Below are positions 1 through 8,443 of a DNA stretch of 17,221 nucleotides, piece by piece (position 1 is the stretch's first letter; every line of letters begins with the position of its first letter). This DNA comes from Comamonas sp. lk. GTDB lineage: Bacteria > Pseudomonadota > Gammaproteobacteria > Burkholderiales > Burkholderiaceae_C. Location: positions 1 to 17,221 of the forward strand of contig CAMDKE010000015.1 in assembly GCA_945901215.1 (NCBI GenBank), given 5' to 3'. The position numbers and the translations under genes were made by a program. The notes under the pieces are model-generated. The model had not been told where the DNA came from. It saw nothing but the letters and a program-made list of their open reading frames with translations, and ran no database searches.

Positions 1-105
1 CGTGTTAAGCTAAATTGCATCTAAAGCCTGCCGCTGGTGGCATTGGCAAGGGCCTTCCCCCCAAATGCCAGAAGCCAGCGCACCGTGCGTTCAAGCGCCT
101 TGTTT

Positions 106-1059
106 ATGCATAAAACCGGTTACTTCTCCCATCCCGCATGCCGCAAACATGAAATGGGCTCGGGTCACCCCGAATGCCCCGAGCGGCTCGACTCCATCAA
201 CGATTGGCTCCTGGCTACCGGCGTGCTGGACGCGCTGGAGCAACACCAAGCCCCGCCTGCACCGATTGCCGACCTCGAACTCGCCCACGGGCGCATGCAT
301 GTGGCAGCCCTGCGCGGCCTGACCGACGGTCTGCGTGAAGAAATCGCAGCCGGTGGGCCCGCGCACGCGCAGATTGATCCTGACACCAACCTGAACATCC
401 ACACCTGGGATGCCGCCCTATGCGCCGCCGGTGCGGCGTTGGCGGCCACCGACGCGGTGATTGCAGGGGAGCTGGAAAACGCCTTTTGCGCAGTGCGTCC
501 ACCAGGCCACCATGCCTGCCGCGACCAGGCCATGGGATTTTGCTTTTTCAACAATGTCGCCATCGCTGCCCGCTACGCGCTGGAGCGCCATGGCTTGGAG
601 CGGGTGGCCATCATCGATTTCGATGTCCACCACGGCAACGGAACCGAAGACATTGTCTCGGGTGATGCGCGCATTTTGATGCTCAGTTTTTTCCAAAAAG
701 GCCTGTACCCCTTTAGCGGCGAGACGTCCACGGCCAGCAATTTGGTCAACATGCCTTTGCCAGCCTATTCCAAGGGCGACGCGGTGCGTGAGCTGGTGCA
801 AACCTTTTGGATACCGCGGCTGCACGCCTTTGCACCGCAAATGGTGTTTATCAGCGCCGGTTTTGATGCGCACCGCGAAGACGATTTGGGCCAAATGGGC
901 TTGGTGGAGAGTGATTACGCCTGGATGACGCAGCAAATCAAGACGGTGGCGCAGCAGTATGCCCAGGGCCGCATCGTGTCTTGCCTGGAAGGCGGCTACC
1001 ACCTCGACGCCTTGGCGCGCAGCGTCGAGGCCCATGTGCGTGTGCTGGCCAATGTCTGA
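106..1059 (+). CDS. Histone deacetylase superfamily (HDAC / acetylpolyamine amidohydrolase-like) protein
   Basis: This is a zinc-dependent deacetylase or amidohydrolase of 317 residues, probably cytoplasmic, removing acetyl groups from acetyl-lysine, acetylpolyamine or a similar amide. The native substrate cannot be read from sequence. The family motifs are all present: RPPGHH at 131-136 with the paired active-site histidines, GFCFFNN at 144-150, DFDVHHGNG at 171-179 with the zinc ligands D173 and H175, AGFDAH at 251-256 with the third zinc ligand D254, and EGGY at 295-298 with the catalytic Tyr. Length is normal for bacterial class II-like enzymes. I chose the ATG at 106 because the protein begins MHKTGYFSHP, the usual family N-terminus. 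An in-frame GTG at 37 would add 23 residues without family resemblance. An mscS-like gene follows 33 bases downstream on the same strand. Family assignment is very secure; the physiological role is unknown. Confidence 0.93.
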   Translation: MHKTGYFSHPACRKHEMGSGHPECPERLDSINDWLLATGVLDALEQHQAPPAPIADLELAHGRMHVAALRGLTDGLREEIAAGGPAHAQIDPDTNLNIHTWDAALCAAGAALAATDAVIAGELENAFCAVRPPGHHACRDQAMGFCFFNNVAIAARYALERHGLERVAIIDFDVHHGNGTEDIVSGDARILMLSFFQKGLYPFSGETSTASNLVNMPLPAYSKGDAVRELVQTFWIPRLHAFAPQMVFISAGFDAHREDDLGQMGLVESDYAWMTQQIKTVAQQYAQGRIVSCLEGGYHLDALARSVEAHVRVLANV

Positions 1060-1092
1060 CACCTCGCGCCGGCTTTTTAGGCCTCCAAAAGC

Positions 1093-2379
1093 ATGAACAC
1101 CCCTGCGCCCATGCATGACTTGGAGGGCTGGTTGGGCGCGTTCACGCAGCCTACGGTTTTGGTGGAGTTACTCACGCTGGCCTTGTGCGTAGCCATTGCG
1201 TGGGGCCTGGTGCGCCTGTTGCGCCAGGCCTTTGGTCGCGATGAGCGCTCCATCTGGTTTGGACGCAAGGACATGGATGGCGTGTTGTTCCCCTTAGCCC
1301 TGTTGTGCCTGGGCTTTGCGGCGCGTACCGGCTTGAGTCACTCTATGAACGTGGCGGTTTTCAAGGTGGCGGTTCCGGTTTTGGTGGCGCTGGTGGCCAT
1401 TCGCACCGGCGTCAAGGTCTTGCAGGTGGCTTTTTCTCAGGCCCGCTGGGTTCGCGCGTTGGAGCAAACGATTTCCTGGCTGGCGTGGTTGGCCATGGTC
1501 TTGTGGGTCAGCGGCTTGCTGCCCGTCATTCTTAACGAGCTGGACCAAATCGGCTGGAAGGTGGGCAGCTCCCATTTGACTGCGCGCAATATTCTCGAAG
1601 GTCTGGTGACCGCTGGCGTGGCGCTGATATTGATGCTGTGGGTGTCTGCCGCTATCGAAGCGCGCCTGCTGCGCACCGCCACGGGGGCGGAGTTGTCGGT
1701 GCGCAAGGCCATTAGCAACGCTATTCGCGTGCTGTTGCTGTTTTTGGGCTTGGTGTTTGCCCTGTCTGCGGTGGGGATTGACCTGACGGCGCTTTCGTTT
1801 TTGGGTGGCGCTTTGGGCGTAGGCATCGGCTTTGGCATGCAAAAACTGGCGGCTAACTACGTCAGCGGCTTTGTCATCTTGGCTGAGCGCAGCCTGCGCA
1901 TTGGCGATCACGTGCGGGTGGAGGATTTTGAAGGCACGATCACCGAAATCAATGCCCGCTACACCGTGGTGCGTGCCCCTACTGGGCGGGAATCCATTGT
2001 TCCCAACGAAATACTCATCAGCAACCGGGTGGAAAACCTGTCCTTGGCTGACCCCGTGGTGGCGCAAAGCACCAAAGTCGTGGTGGCGACTGCTAGTGAT
2101 CCGCTGGTGGTCATGGACCTGCTCCAACAAGCTGCCGCGTCCCAGGCCCGGGTGCTGGCCCAACCGGCGCCCAGCGCCCAGTTATCCCAACTTGCGGCTG
2201 ATGGGCTGGAGTTCACGCTGGTGTACTGGATCAATGACCTGCAGAACGGACAGGGCAACCTGCGCTCGGATGTCAATCTGGCCGTTTTGCAAACGCTCAG
2301 AGCACACGGTATCGAGATCGCTAGCGCGCCACGGGGTGCGGCGGTGGTGTCTGCGCCCAGCGCGCCCTTGCAGCTTTAA
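1093..2379 (+). CDS. MscS-family small-conductance mechanosensitive ion channel
   Basis: This is an inner-membrane channel of 428 residues that should open under membrane tension and release solutes on hypo-osmotic shock. Hydrophobic segments lie at about 20-44, 63-80, 87-112, 127-147, 168-190 and 205-225. The pore-lining MscS helix follows, rich in Gly and Ala, at about 232-262 (LGGALGVGIGFGMQKLAANY is the conserved core). The MscS beta domain begins at IGDHVRVEDFEGTITEI (270-286) and contains the family segment PTGRESIVPNE (296-306). The region up to 428 matches the alpha/beta cytoplasmic vestibule. Additional N-terminal helices make it larger than E. coli MscS (286 residues) but smaller than MscK. 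The gene follows the deacetylase gene with a 33-base gap and a weak ribosome site, so the two may be co-transcribed. No terminator with a T-run is visible in the 123 bases after it. Confidence 0.92.
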   Translation: MNTPAPMHDLEGWLGAFTQPTVLVELLTLALCVAIAWGLVRLLRQAFGRDERSIWFGRKDMDGVLFPLALLCLGFAARTGLSHSMNVAVFKVAVPVLVALVAIRTGVKVLQVAFSQARWVRALEQTISWLAWLAMVLWVSGLLPVILNELDQIGWKVGSSHLTARNILEGLVTAGVALILMLWVSAAIEARLLRTATGAELSVRKAISNAIRVLLLFLGLVFALSAVGIDLTALSFLGGALGVGIGFGMQKLAANYVSGFVILAERSLRIGDHVRVEDFEGTITEINARYTVVRAPTGRESIVPNEILISNRVENLSLADPVVAQSTKVVVATASDPLVVMDLLQQAAASQARVLAQPAPSAQLSQLAADGLEFTLVYWINDLQNGQGNLRSDVNLAVLQTLRAHGIEIASAPRGAAVVSAPSAPLQL

Positions 2380-2443
2380 TCCCAGAAAACCGACCCGCCT
2401 GGACACGTAGCCGCACCAGGGCTGCCCAATGCATGGATTCAAC

Positions 2444-2462
2444 AGTACACTGGTGTATTGTT
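2444..2462 (+). promoter_or_regulatory. Candidate TetR-type operator, copy 1 (before the fadD-like operon)
   Basis: The sequence AGTACACTGGTGTATTGTT contains the inverted repeat TACAC-TG-GTGTA (2446-2457). It matches at 15 of 19 positions the element at 10226-10244 beside the tetR gene. It directly abuts TAGAAT (2462-2467), a plausible -10 hexamer, and TTCAAC (2438-2443) is a poor -35 at 18-base spacing. A repressor bound here would block that promoter. The palindrome and the match are seen directly; binding by the local TetR protein is inference. Confidence 0.6.
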
Positions 2463-2502
2463 AGAATCAAGCATTGACTTTTCCTGCGCCTCAAGCCCTC
2501 TC

Positions 2503-4173
2503 ATGGACCCCATCTGGATCAAACGTTACCCGCCTGGTGTACCTGCGCAGATTGACACCCTGGGTTTGGGGACGGTTGCGGACTTTTTGGACGATTCGGT
2601 CAACCTATATGCCGATCGAGTCGCCTTTGTCAGCGGTTCTACCGGCGTGCAGATCAGCTACACCCAACTCGATCAACTGTCGCGCCAGGTCGCGGCGTAT
2701 TTCCAATCGGTGCTCAAACTGCCGCTGGGAACACGCGTCGCGCTGATGATGCCCAACATCTTGCAATACCCGGTTTGCTTGTTTGGCTTGTTACGCGCGG
2801 GCTATGTGGTGGTCAACGTCAACCCGCAGTACACACCACGCGAACTGGAGCACCAGCTTAAGGACTCGGGTGCGCTGGCCATGGTGATAGTGGATGTGTT
2901 TGCCCATACTCTGAGCCAAGTGATTGCGAAAACCCATGTCCAGCACGTGGTGTGCACTGGTCTGGCCGACATGATGCCTGCGCTTACCCGCACCGTGGCC
3001 GAATTTGTGATTCACCGGGTCAAGAAGCTGGTGCCGGCCTACGACTTAGCGCGAAGCATCGGCTTTCGTGCAATGCTGAAAATGGGTGCGCGCGCCGGCT
3101 TTAAGGCGGTCCGACAAGATGCCGATGAACTGGCCTTTTTGCAATACACCGGTGGCACCACCGGCGTGTCCAAAGGTGCCATGCTGACGCACCGGAACGT
3201 CCTGGCTAACGTCAAACAGGTGCAGGTCTGGAGCGAGCCTTTTATCAATCGCGAGCAAGAGCTCATTAGCATCACCGCCATTCCGCTTTACCACATCTTC
3301 GCCCTGGGCTCGTGCCTGAGCTTTGTCGGCTTCGGCGGCACCAACGTGCTGGTGGCGGACCCGCGAGACATTCCCGCTTTTGTCAAGGTGCTGGCCAAGT
3401 ACCGATTTGTGTCCTTGCCAGCGGTCAACACCTTGTTTAACAGCTTGCTCAATGAACCGGCATTTGCCAAAGTTGACTTCAGCGCCTTGCGCCTGGCCGT
3501 GGGCGGTGGCGCAGCGGTGCAGCGCGCCGTGGCCCAGCGCTGGCAAGACCTCACCAAGATCCCGCTGATTGAAGGCTACGGCCTGACCGAATGCTCGCCC
3601 ACGGTCACGGTCAACCCCTTTGACCTCACGCATTACAGCGGTAGCATAGGCTTGCCGCTACCCTCCACCGAGGTGTCCATTCGCGATACGGACGGGCGCG
3701 AACTGCCCATCGGACAGGCCGGCGAGCTGTGCGTGCGCGGGCCGCAGGTGATGCGTGGCTATTGGCAGCGCCCTGGCGAGACCGCCGCGGTGATGACGGC
3801 CGATGGCTTTTTGCGCACCGGCGACGTAGCGGTGATGGACGAAGAAGGGTTTATAAAAATCGTCGACCGGCTCAAGGACATGATTTTGGTGTCGGGATTT
3901 AATGTATACCCGAACGAAATTGAAGATGTGGTGATGTCGCACCCCGGTGTGCTGGAGGTGGCCGCCGTAGGCCAACGCAGCGAGGCCACAGGGGAAGCGG
4001 TGAAATTGTTTGTGGTCAAGCGTTCCCCGGCGTTGACCGAACACATGCTAGTGAATCATTGCCGCGAAAGCCTGACCGCTTACAAGGTGCCACGGCAGAT
4101 TGAGTTCTTGAACGAATTGCCCAAGAGTAATGTGGGCAAGATTTTGCGGCGCGAACTGCGCGACCGTGCTTAA
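2503..4173 (+). CDS. fadD: Long-chain fatty-acid--CoA ligase (acyl-AMP forming), FadD-like
   Basis: This adenylate-forming enzyme of 556 residues activates a carboxylic acid to an acyl-CoA using ATP and CoA, via an acyl-AMP intermediate. The phosphate-binding motif YTGGTTGVSKGA is at 215-226, the adenine/acyl motif GYGLTE at 358-363, GDVAVMDEEGF at 440-450, and the fatty-acyl-CoA synthetase signature DRLKDMILVSGFNVYPNEIE at 455-474. The catalytic Lys is in KSNVGKILRR (K546). The length equals that of E. coli FadD. The ATG at 2503 gives a normal N-terminus (MDPIWIKRYP). The in-frame TTG at 2458 would sit inside the operator and is rejected. No good ribosome site precedes either. The substrate could be a long-chain, sterol side-chain or ring-cleavage acid, since family members vary widely; the context favours a specialised substrate. 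It is the first gene of a tight six-gene run. Confidence 0.92.
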   Translation: MDPIWIKRYPPGVPAQIDTLGLGTVADFLDDSVNLYADRVAFVSGSTGVQISYTQLDQLSRQVAAYFQSVLKLPLGTRVALMMPNILQYPVCLFGLLRAGYVVVNVNPQYTPRELEHQLKDSGALAMVIVDVFAHTLSQVIAKTHVQHVVCTGLADMMPALTRTVAEFVIHRVKKLVPAYDLARSIGFRAMLKMGARAGFKAVRQDADELAFLQYTGGTTGVSKGAMLTHRNVLANVKQVQVWSEPFINREQELISITAIPLYHIFALGSCLSFVGFGGTNVLVADPRDIPAFVKVLAKYRFVSLPAVNTLFNSLLNEPAFAKVDFSALRLAVGGGAAVQRAVAQRWQDLTKIPLIEGYGLTECSPTVTVNPFDLTHYSGSIGLPLPSTEVSIRDTDGRELPIGQAGELCVRGPQVMRGYWQRPGETAAVMTADGFLRTGDVAVMDEEGFIKIVDRLKDMILVSGFNVYPNEIEDVVMSHPGVLEVAAVGQRSEATGEAVKLFVVKRSPALTEHMLVNHCRESLTAYKVPRQIEFLNELPKSNVGKILRRELRDRA

Positions 4174-4189
4174 CTGAAAGGGAGTTGCG

Positions 4190-5020
4190 ATGACGGATTT
4201 AGTCGTACGGAAATTGTTGGTGGATTTGAACACCCCATTTGCTGCGCGTTGGAACGGGGGCGATGCGTTTCGCTCGGCCTTTTTCAGTGCTTTGTCCATG
4301 AGCTTCCCGGTGGGCGAGCAGTTTTTTATGGATTCGGTGCGTGCTGGCCTAAAGACCTTGCCCGAAGAAAAGCGAGCCCATTTTGCGGCAGAAGTGCAGG
4401 GCTTTGTGGGCCAAGAGGCTACCCACCGCCGCGTGCATGCCTTGTTTAACGGACATCTCGAACGCATGGGTTTTGCCAACACCATTGAGAAGCGGTCGGC
4501 GGCCCGTATCAAGAAACAGGCTGCTATGGACCCGCGCATCCACGTGGCTGCCACCGCCGCCACCGAGCACTTCACGGCGCTGTTTGCCGACTGGATGTTG
4601 CGTCACCCGGAGGCACTAGAAGGTGCCGAAGAGCGTCTGCAAACGATGTGGCTGTGGCACAGCGCCGAAGAGTCGGAGCACCGTAGCACAGCGTTTGACA
4701 TCTACCAGGCCATGGGTGGTTCTCACGCCTGGCGATTGCGGGTGTTTCGCTTTGTCAGCGTGATATTTCTGACAGACGTGCTGCGCCAAACGGTGCGCAA
4801 CCTCTGGCACGACGGCGCTTTGTTCCGCCCCAGCACGTGGCGCAGTGCCGCCAAATTGTTGATGTCCAAAGACGGAATTCTTCGGGGCAACGTAGCGATG
4901 TGGCGAGATTACCTGCGCGAAGACTTCCACCCCGAACAACACGATGCCAGCCGCTCGCAAGCCTGGCTGCGCGACAACACCCGGCATTTTGTGCCCGTGG
5001 GCAGCCCGGCAATAGTCTGA
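4190..5020 (+). CDS. PF10118-type 'metal-dependent hydrolase', ferritin-like putative diiron protein
   Basis: This 276-residue protein resembles the family annotated as predicted metal-dependent hydrolase (Pfam Metal_hydrol), a mostly helical family with ferritin-like metal-ligand spacing. Candidate ligands are E43 in GEQFF, E76 and H79 in QEATH, E126 and H127 in ATEHF, and E161 and H164 in AEESEH. Two ExxH pairs on separate helices plus isolated Glu residues are typical of diiron oxygenases and oxidases, so the name hydrolase may be misleading. No experimental function is known to me. A clear ribosome site (AAGGGAG) precedes the ATG, 16 bases after the acyl-CoA synthetase stop, indicating co-transcription. 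In other bacteria such genes often occur beside fadD, TetR and flavin monooxygenase genes, as here. Family call secure, reaction unknown. Confidence 0.83.
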   Translation: MTDLVVRKLLVDLNTPFAARWNGGDAFRSAFFSALSMSFPVGEQFFMDSVRAGLKTLPEEKRAHFAAEVQGFVGQEATHRRVHALFNGHLERMGFANTIEKRSAARIKKQAAMDPRIHVAATAATEHFTALFADWMLRHPEALEGAEERLQTMWLWHSAEESEHRSTAFDIYQAMGGSHAWRLRVFRFVSVIFLTDVLRQTVRNLWHDGALFRPSTWRSAAKLLMSKDGILRGNVAMWRDYLREDFHPEQHDASRSQAWLRDNTRHFVPVGSPAIV

Positions 5021-5033
5021 CTGGGGTATGGTG

Positions 5034-5648
5034 ATGAACGAGCACACCGCTATCGTGTTGGCTGCTCTGGCGCTGTTTGCCCTGTTTGTGTGGTGGTATG
5101 GCGGCGCAGGCAAGCCCATGGATGCGGCTGAGCAAGAGCAACTGATGCAGGCCCTGGGCCAAAGGCTCAAGGGCACGCAGGGCGAGTCGCTGTTGCACGA
5201 GGCACGCGAGTTGCTCGCCAGCGAGGACGGTAAAGAATTTGTCATGCACAACTGCGTGCGTTACCGCGCCAAGGCCCTGTACCCGCCCGGGTTGCCCTAC
5301 GGCGACGACCCGCGCGAGGCGGACAAGCGCTACGGCCGGGCCATCATCCCGCACTTGCTACGGCGCGCATGCGTACCGGTATTCATTGCCAAACGCAGCG
5401 GACGATTTATTGATGTCGAAGGCGTTCCAGACTGGCATTACGTGGCCATGGTGCGCTACCGCAGCCGGCGCGATTTTTTCCATTTTGCTTTGGCCATTGG
5501 CCATGAGGGAATTGATGTGCACAAATGGGCGGCGATCGACAAAACCGTGGTTTTTCCAGTCAAGCCCCTGGTCAGTCTGGTTGCCGTACGCTTTACTGTG
5601 GCTGCGCTCCTGGCGGCGCTGACCGCCGCGTTGCTGGTTTGGACCTGA
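5034..5648 (+). CDS. Unknown two-segment membrane protein
   Basis: I do not recognise this 204-residue protein. A hydrophobic helix at 6-22 and another at about 182-203 flank a soluble middle region. That region holds an acidic/helical part (30-70) and a segment with many aromatic and basic residues, including RYRSRRDFFHFALAIGH (141-157). The YRSRRDF pattern recalls dimeric alpha/beta-barrel proteins of the DUF1330/EthD kind, but this is only a resemblance. I prefer the ATG at 5034, because CTGGGG lies seven bases before it; the ATG at 5028 would be only about two bases from that site. It starts 13 bases after the PF10118 gene and ends one base before the GST-like gene, so it is almost certainly part of the operon. 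A membrane-associated accessory role is possible but unproven. Confidence 0.8.
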   Translation: MNEHTAIVLAALALFALFVWWYGGAGKPMDAAEQEQLMQALGQRLKGTQGESLLHEARELLASEDGKEFVMHNCVRYRAKALYPPGLPYGDDPREADKRYGRAIIPHLLRRACVPVFIAKRSGRFIDVEGVPDWHYVAMVRYRSRRDFFHFALAIGHEGIDVHKWAAIDKTVVFPVKPLVSLVAVRFTVAALLAALTAALLVWT

Positions 5649-5649
5649 G

Positions 5650-6687
5650 ATGACGCAGCTGCCACTGGCGTTCAAGGGCGCTCCCGGTTCGCCCTACACA
5701 CGCAAGATGCTGGCGCTCATGCGTTACCGCCACATTCCCTACCGCTACCTGGTGGGCGCTGCAGCAGACAAGGCCGGTATGCCCAAGCCGGCGGTTGAAC
5801 TGCTGCCGACCTTTTATTTCCCCGACAGGTCTGGTGCGCTGGTCGCTGTGACCGATTCCACGCCCATTCTTCGCCGCCTGGAGCAGGAAGTTGCCGGACG
5901 CAGCGCGCTGCCGCCGGATCCTGTTCTTGCCTTTGTCGACGCTTTGCTGGAGGATTTTGCCGACGAGTGGGTCACCAAGGCGATGTTCCATTACCGCTGG
6001 CATTTTGCGCCCGGTATCGACAAGGCCGGAGGCGTTTTGCCGGTTCACTTCCTGGGCGTGAACGCGGACGAATCTATGCTCAAGGCGGCCAAGGTCCAGT
6101 TCTCAAAGCGCCAGGTGGGCCGCCTGCCGGTGGTGGGCTCCAATCCCGCCACCGCTGAAATGATTGAGGCGGCTTATGTGCGTTTGTTGGATTTGCTGGA
6201 TGCGCACTTGCGCGGGCAGCCGTTTTTGATGGGCCAACGCCCCGGCGCCAGCGACTTTGCGTTGTACGGACAGTTGTCGCAGTTGGCGCACTTCGACCCC
6301 ACGTCCATGGAGTTGACCTTGCAGCGCTCCGCCCGGGTATTGGCTTGGGTGGATTTGGTGGAAGACCTCTCGGGGCTTGAGCCGCGAGACAGCGACTGGG
6401 CCTGTGCAGACCCAATCGCCCCCACGCTGTTGGCCCTGCTGCGGGAATTGGCACAAGCCTATGTGCCGGTGATGCTGGCCAACGCCCGTGCCCATGCAGC
6501 AGGTGACAAAGAGCTCAGCGCCGATCTGTCCGCGGGGCGGTGGCAGCAAGCGGTAGTGCCTTACCAAACCAAATGCCTGCGTTGGTTGCGCACGCAGTAC
6601 GCGGAGCTTGGCGCATCGGATCAAAGCCGGGCTGCGGCCCTGATGCAAGCGGCCGGTATTTCCGAATTGGTTTGCGCTACTTTGTAG
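5650..6687 (+). CDS. Glutathione S-transferase-fold protein
   Basis: This 345-residue protein has a thioredoxin-like N-terminal domain. It includes GSPYTRKM (13-20), where GSTs carry the catalytic Ser/Cys/Tyr, a cis-Pro-like LLPTFYFPD (51-59), and DSTPILRRLE (69-78), which matches the glutathione-binding E/D-S-x-x-I motif. The helical C-terminal domain contains GQRPGASDFALYGQL (195-209), the N-capping box typical of GST_C. The protein is longer than usual GSTs (about 200-230) because of an insertion around 105-165 and a C-terminal extension after about 250. A role in conjugation, isomerisation or detoxification of an operon intermediate is plausible. The start codon lies one base after the upstream stop (TGAGATG), so translation is probably coupled. 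Fold assignment is good; the reaction is unknown. Confidence 0.83.
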   Translation: MTQLPLAFKGAPGSPYTRKMLALMRYRHIPYRYLVGAAADKAGMPKPAVELLPTFYFPDRSGALVAVTDSTPILRRLEQEVAGRSALPPDPVLAFVDALLEDFADEWVTKAMFHYRWHFAPGIDKAGGVLPVHFLGVNADESMLKAAKVQFSKRQVGRLPVVGSNPATAEMIEAAYVRLLDLLDAHLRGQPFLMGQRPGASDFALYGQLSQLAHFDPTSMELTLQRSARVLAWVDLVEDLSGLEPRDSDWACADPIAPTLLALLRELAQAYVPVMLANARAHAAGDKELSADLSAGRWQQAVVPYQTKCLRWLRTQYAELGASDQSRAAALMQAAGISELVCATL

Positions 6688-6727
6688 CTGGTTCCCGCAC
6701 TCGCGCTCATTCAGTCCCTTTTACGCC

Positions 6728-8392
6728 ATGAAAAGAAACCAAAAACTGGGCCTGGTAGTGCTTGCGCTGGTCGGCCTCGGAGCACTGGCTTACGCCAACC
6801 GGATTTATGTGCTGCAGTACTCCTTGGGTTGGTACACCGACATCCGCCATCCACGCGACGCCTACCGGGAAACACCGTGGGTGCAGGGCCCCGCTACAGC
6901 AGCCATGCCCTTGGCGCAGCGCCCGCCCAACATCATCGTGATTTTGGCCGATGACCTGGGCATTAACGACGTGTCCACGCACGGTGGCGGGCACACGGCC
7001 GAAGGTGTACCGACGCCCAACATCGACGCTATTGCCCGCGAAGGCGTGCGCTTTGACCAGGGCTACGCAGGCAGCGCTGTGTGCACCGTCTCGCGTGCGG
7101 CGCTGTTGACCGGGCGCTACCCGTGGCGGTTTGGCGTGGAGTTCACGCCCACGCCCGGTGCCTTGGCGCGGGTAGCGGGCGAGTTGCATGCAAGTTCCAA
7201 CCGCGCGAACCCGGTCTTGATTGACTCCGTGGCGGCTAAAGCTGCCAAGGACTTCGACCAACTGGGCATGCCCGCTTCCGAAGTAACTATGGCCGAGGCA
7301 CTGAAAGCGCGTGGCTACCGCACCCTGCACATCGGCAAATGGCATCTGGGCAGTACGCCCGAGATGCGGCCTAAAAACCAGGGGTTTGACGAAAGCTTGT
7401 TTATGGAGAGCGGCTTGTACCTGCCGCAAAACGACCCGCGTGTGGTCAATTCCAAGCAAGACTTCGACCCCATCGACAAGTTCCTTTGGCCCAATATGCG
7501 CTTTGGTGTGAGTTACAACGCCGGCCACTGGTTTGAGCCTAACAAGTACCTGACCGACTACTTTACTGACGAGGCCGTTACCGCCATCCGGCGCAACAAA
7601 AACCAGCCGTTTTTTCTTTACCTGGCGCACTGGGGCGTGCACACGCCACTGCAGGCCAGCAAAGAAGACTACGACGCGCTGTCCCACATCCCGGACCACC
7701 GCCGGCGCGTCTACGCCGCGATGGTGCGTTCGGTGGACCGCAGCGTAGGACGTGTATTGCAAACACTCAAGGACGAAGGCCTGGACCAAAACACCCTGGT
7801 GGTGTTTTCCAGCGACAACGGCGCGCCGGGCTACCTCGGCATTGCGGACGTCAACCAGCCTTACCGCGGCTGGAAACTCACCTTTTTTGAGGGCGGATTG
7901 CGCGTGCCCTATGTTGCGAAGTGGCCGGGCCACATCACAGCGGGCACGCACTACCCGGCACCGATCAGCAACATCGACATCATGCCCACCGTGCTGGCCG
8001 CAGCGGGTGGGAAAATGCCCGATGATCGGCCTGTTGATGGGGTGAATCTGCTCCCTTTTTTGACGGATAAGCCGCAGGCGCAGCCCGAGCGTGCGCTGTT
8101 CTGGCGCGACGGGCCCTACCGCGCCATGCGTGACCGGCAGTGGAAGCTGATTTCTGCCGAACCACCAGCTAAAGACTGGCTGTTCAACCTGGCCTCCGAT
8201 CCCACTGAAAAGGTGAATCTGGCCGCCAGCGAACCGAAAAAGTTGGCTGAGCTGAAAGCAAAAATGGCCGCGCACCACGCGGACATGCCGTCCCCGCTTT
8301 GGGCATCTTTTATCAAAATAGCGGTCAATATTGACAAGGCACTGAACCAAGCCGACGCTCCCGGTGATGAATACACTTACTGGCACAACTAA
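6728..8392 (+). CDS. Exported type I sulfatase with variant CTVSR formylglycine motif
   Basis: This is a 554-residue PF00884 sulfatase, expected to hydrolyse a sulfate ester in the periplasm. The N-terminus has basic residues, a hydrophobic run (7-23) and a possible signal-peptidase site AYA (21-23), with no twin-arginine motif, so export is by Sec. Metal and active-site residues are present: D75 and D76 in ADD, the nucleophile region VCTVSRAALLTGR (118-130) with C119 and R123, GKWHLG (203-208), H301 and H305 in AHWGVH, SSDNG (361-365) with D363 and N364, and K383 in GWKLTFFEGG. The oddity is Val in place of the usual Pro or Ala in C-x-P/A-x-R, which may affect formylglycine formation. An FGE gene follows 51 bases later, supporting a real sulfatase. 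A 40-base gap with no terminator separates it from the GST-like gene. No strong ribosome site is seen. The substrate is unknown. Confidence 0.9.
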   Translation: MKRNQKLGLVVLALVGLGALAYANRIYVLQYSLGWYTDIRHPRDAYRETPWVQGPATAAMPLAQRPPNIIVILADDLGINDVSTHGGGHTAEGVPTPNIDAIAREGVRFDQGYAGSAVCTVSRAALLTGRYPWRFGVEFTPTPGALARVAGELHASSNRANPVLIDSVAAKAAKDFDQLGMPASEVTMAEALKARGYRTLHIGKWHLGSTPEMRPKNQGFDESLFMESGLYLPQNDPRVVNSKQDFDPIDKFLWPNMRFGVSYNAGHWFEPNKYLTDYFTDEAVTAIRRNKNQPFFLYLAHWGVHTPLQASKEDYDALSHIPDHRRRVYAAMVRSVDRSVGRVLQTLKDEGLDQNTLVVFSSDNGAPGYLGIADVNQPYRGWKLTFFEGGLRVPYVAKWPGHITAGTHYPAPISNIDIMPTVLAAAGGKMPDDRPVDGVNLLPFLTDKPQAQPERALFWRDGPYRAMRDRQWKLISAEPPAKDWLFNLASDPTEKVNLAASEPKKLAELKAKMAAHHADMPSPLWASFIKIAVNIDKALNQADAPGDEYTYWHN

Positions 8393-8443
8393 AGCCTGGG
8401 CGCTAGCCTTGCGCTGCCACATGCTTCAGTTCCCTTCTGCCAG

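Noticed and set aside
2458..2502. TTG start extending the acyl-CoA synthetase by 15 residues
   Set aside because: It lies inside the candidate operator and -10 element, and the extra residues have no family match.
6707..8422. 571-codon open frame on the minus strand opposite sulfatase 1
   Set aside because: It mirrors the sulfatase codon pattern, has no recognisable domain and has a skewed composition rich in His, Arg, Gln and Val. It is a GC-rich shadow.
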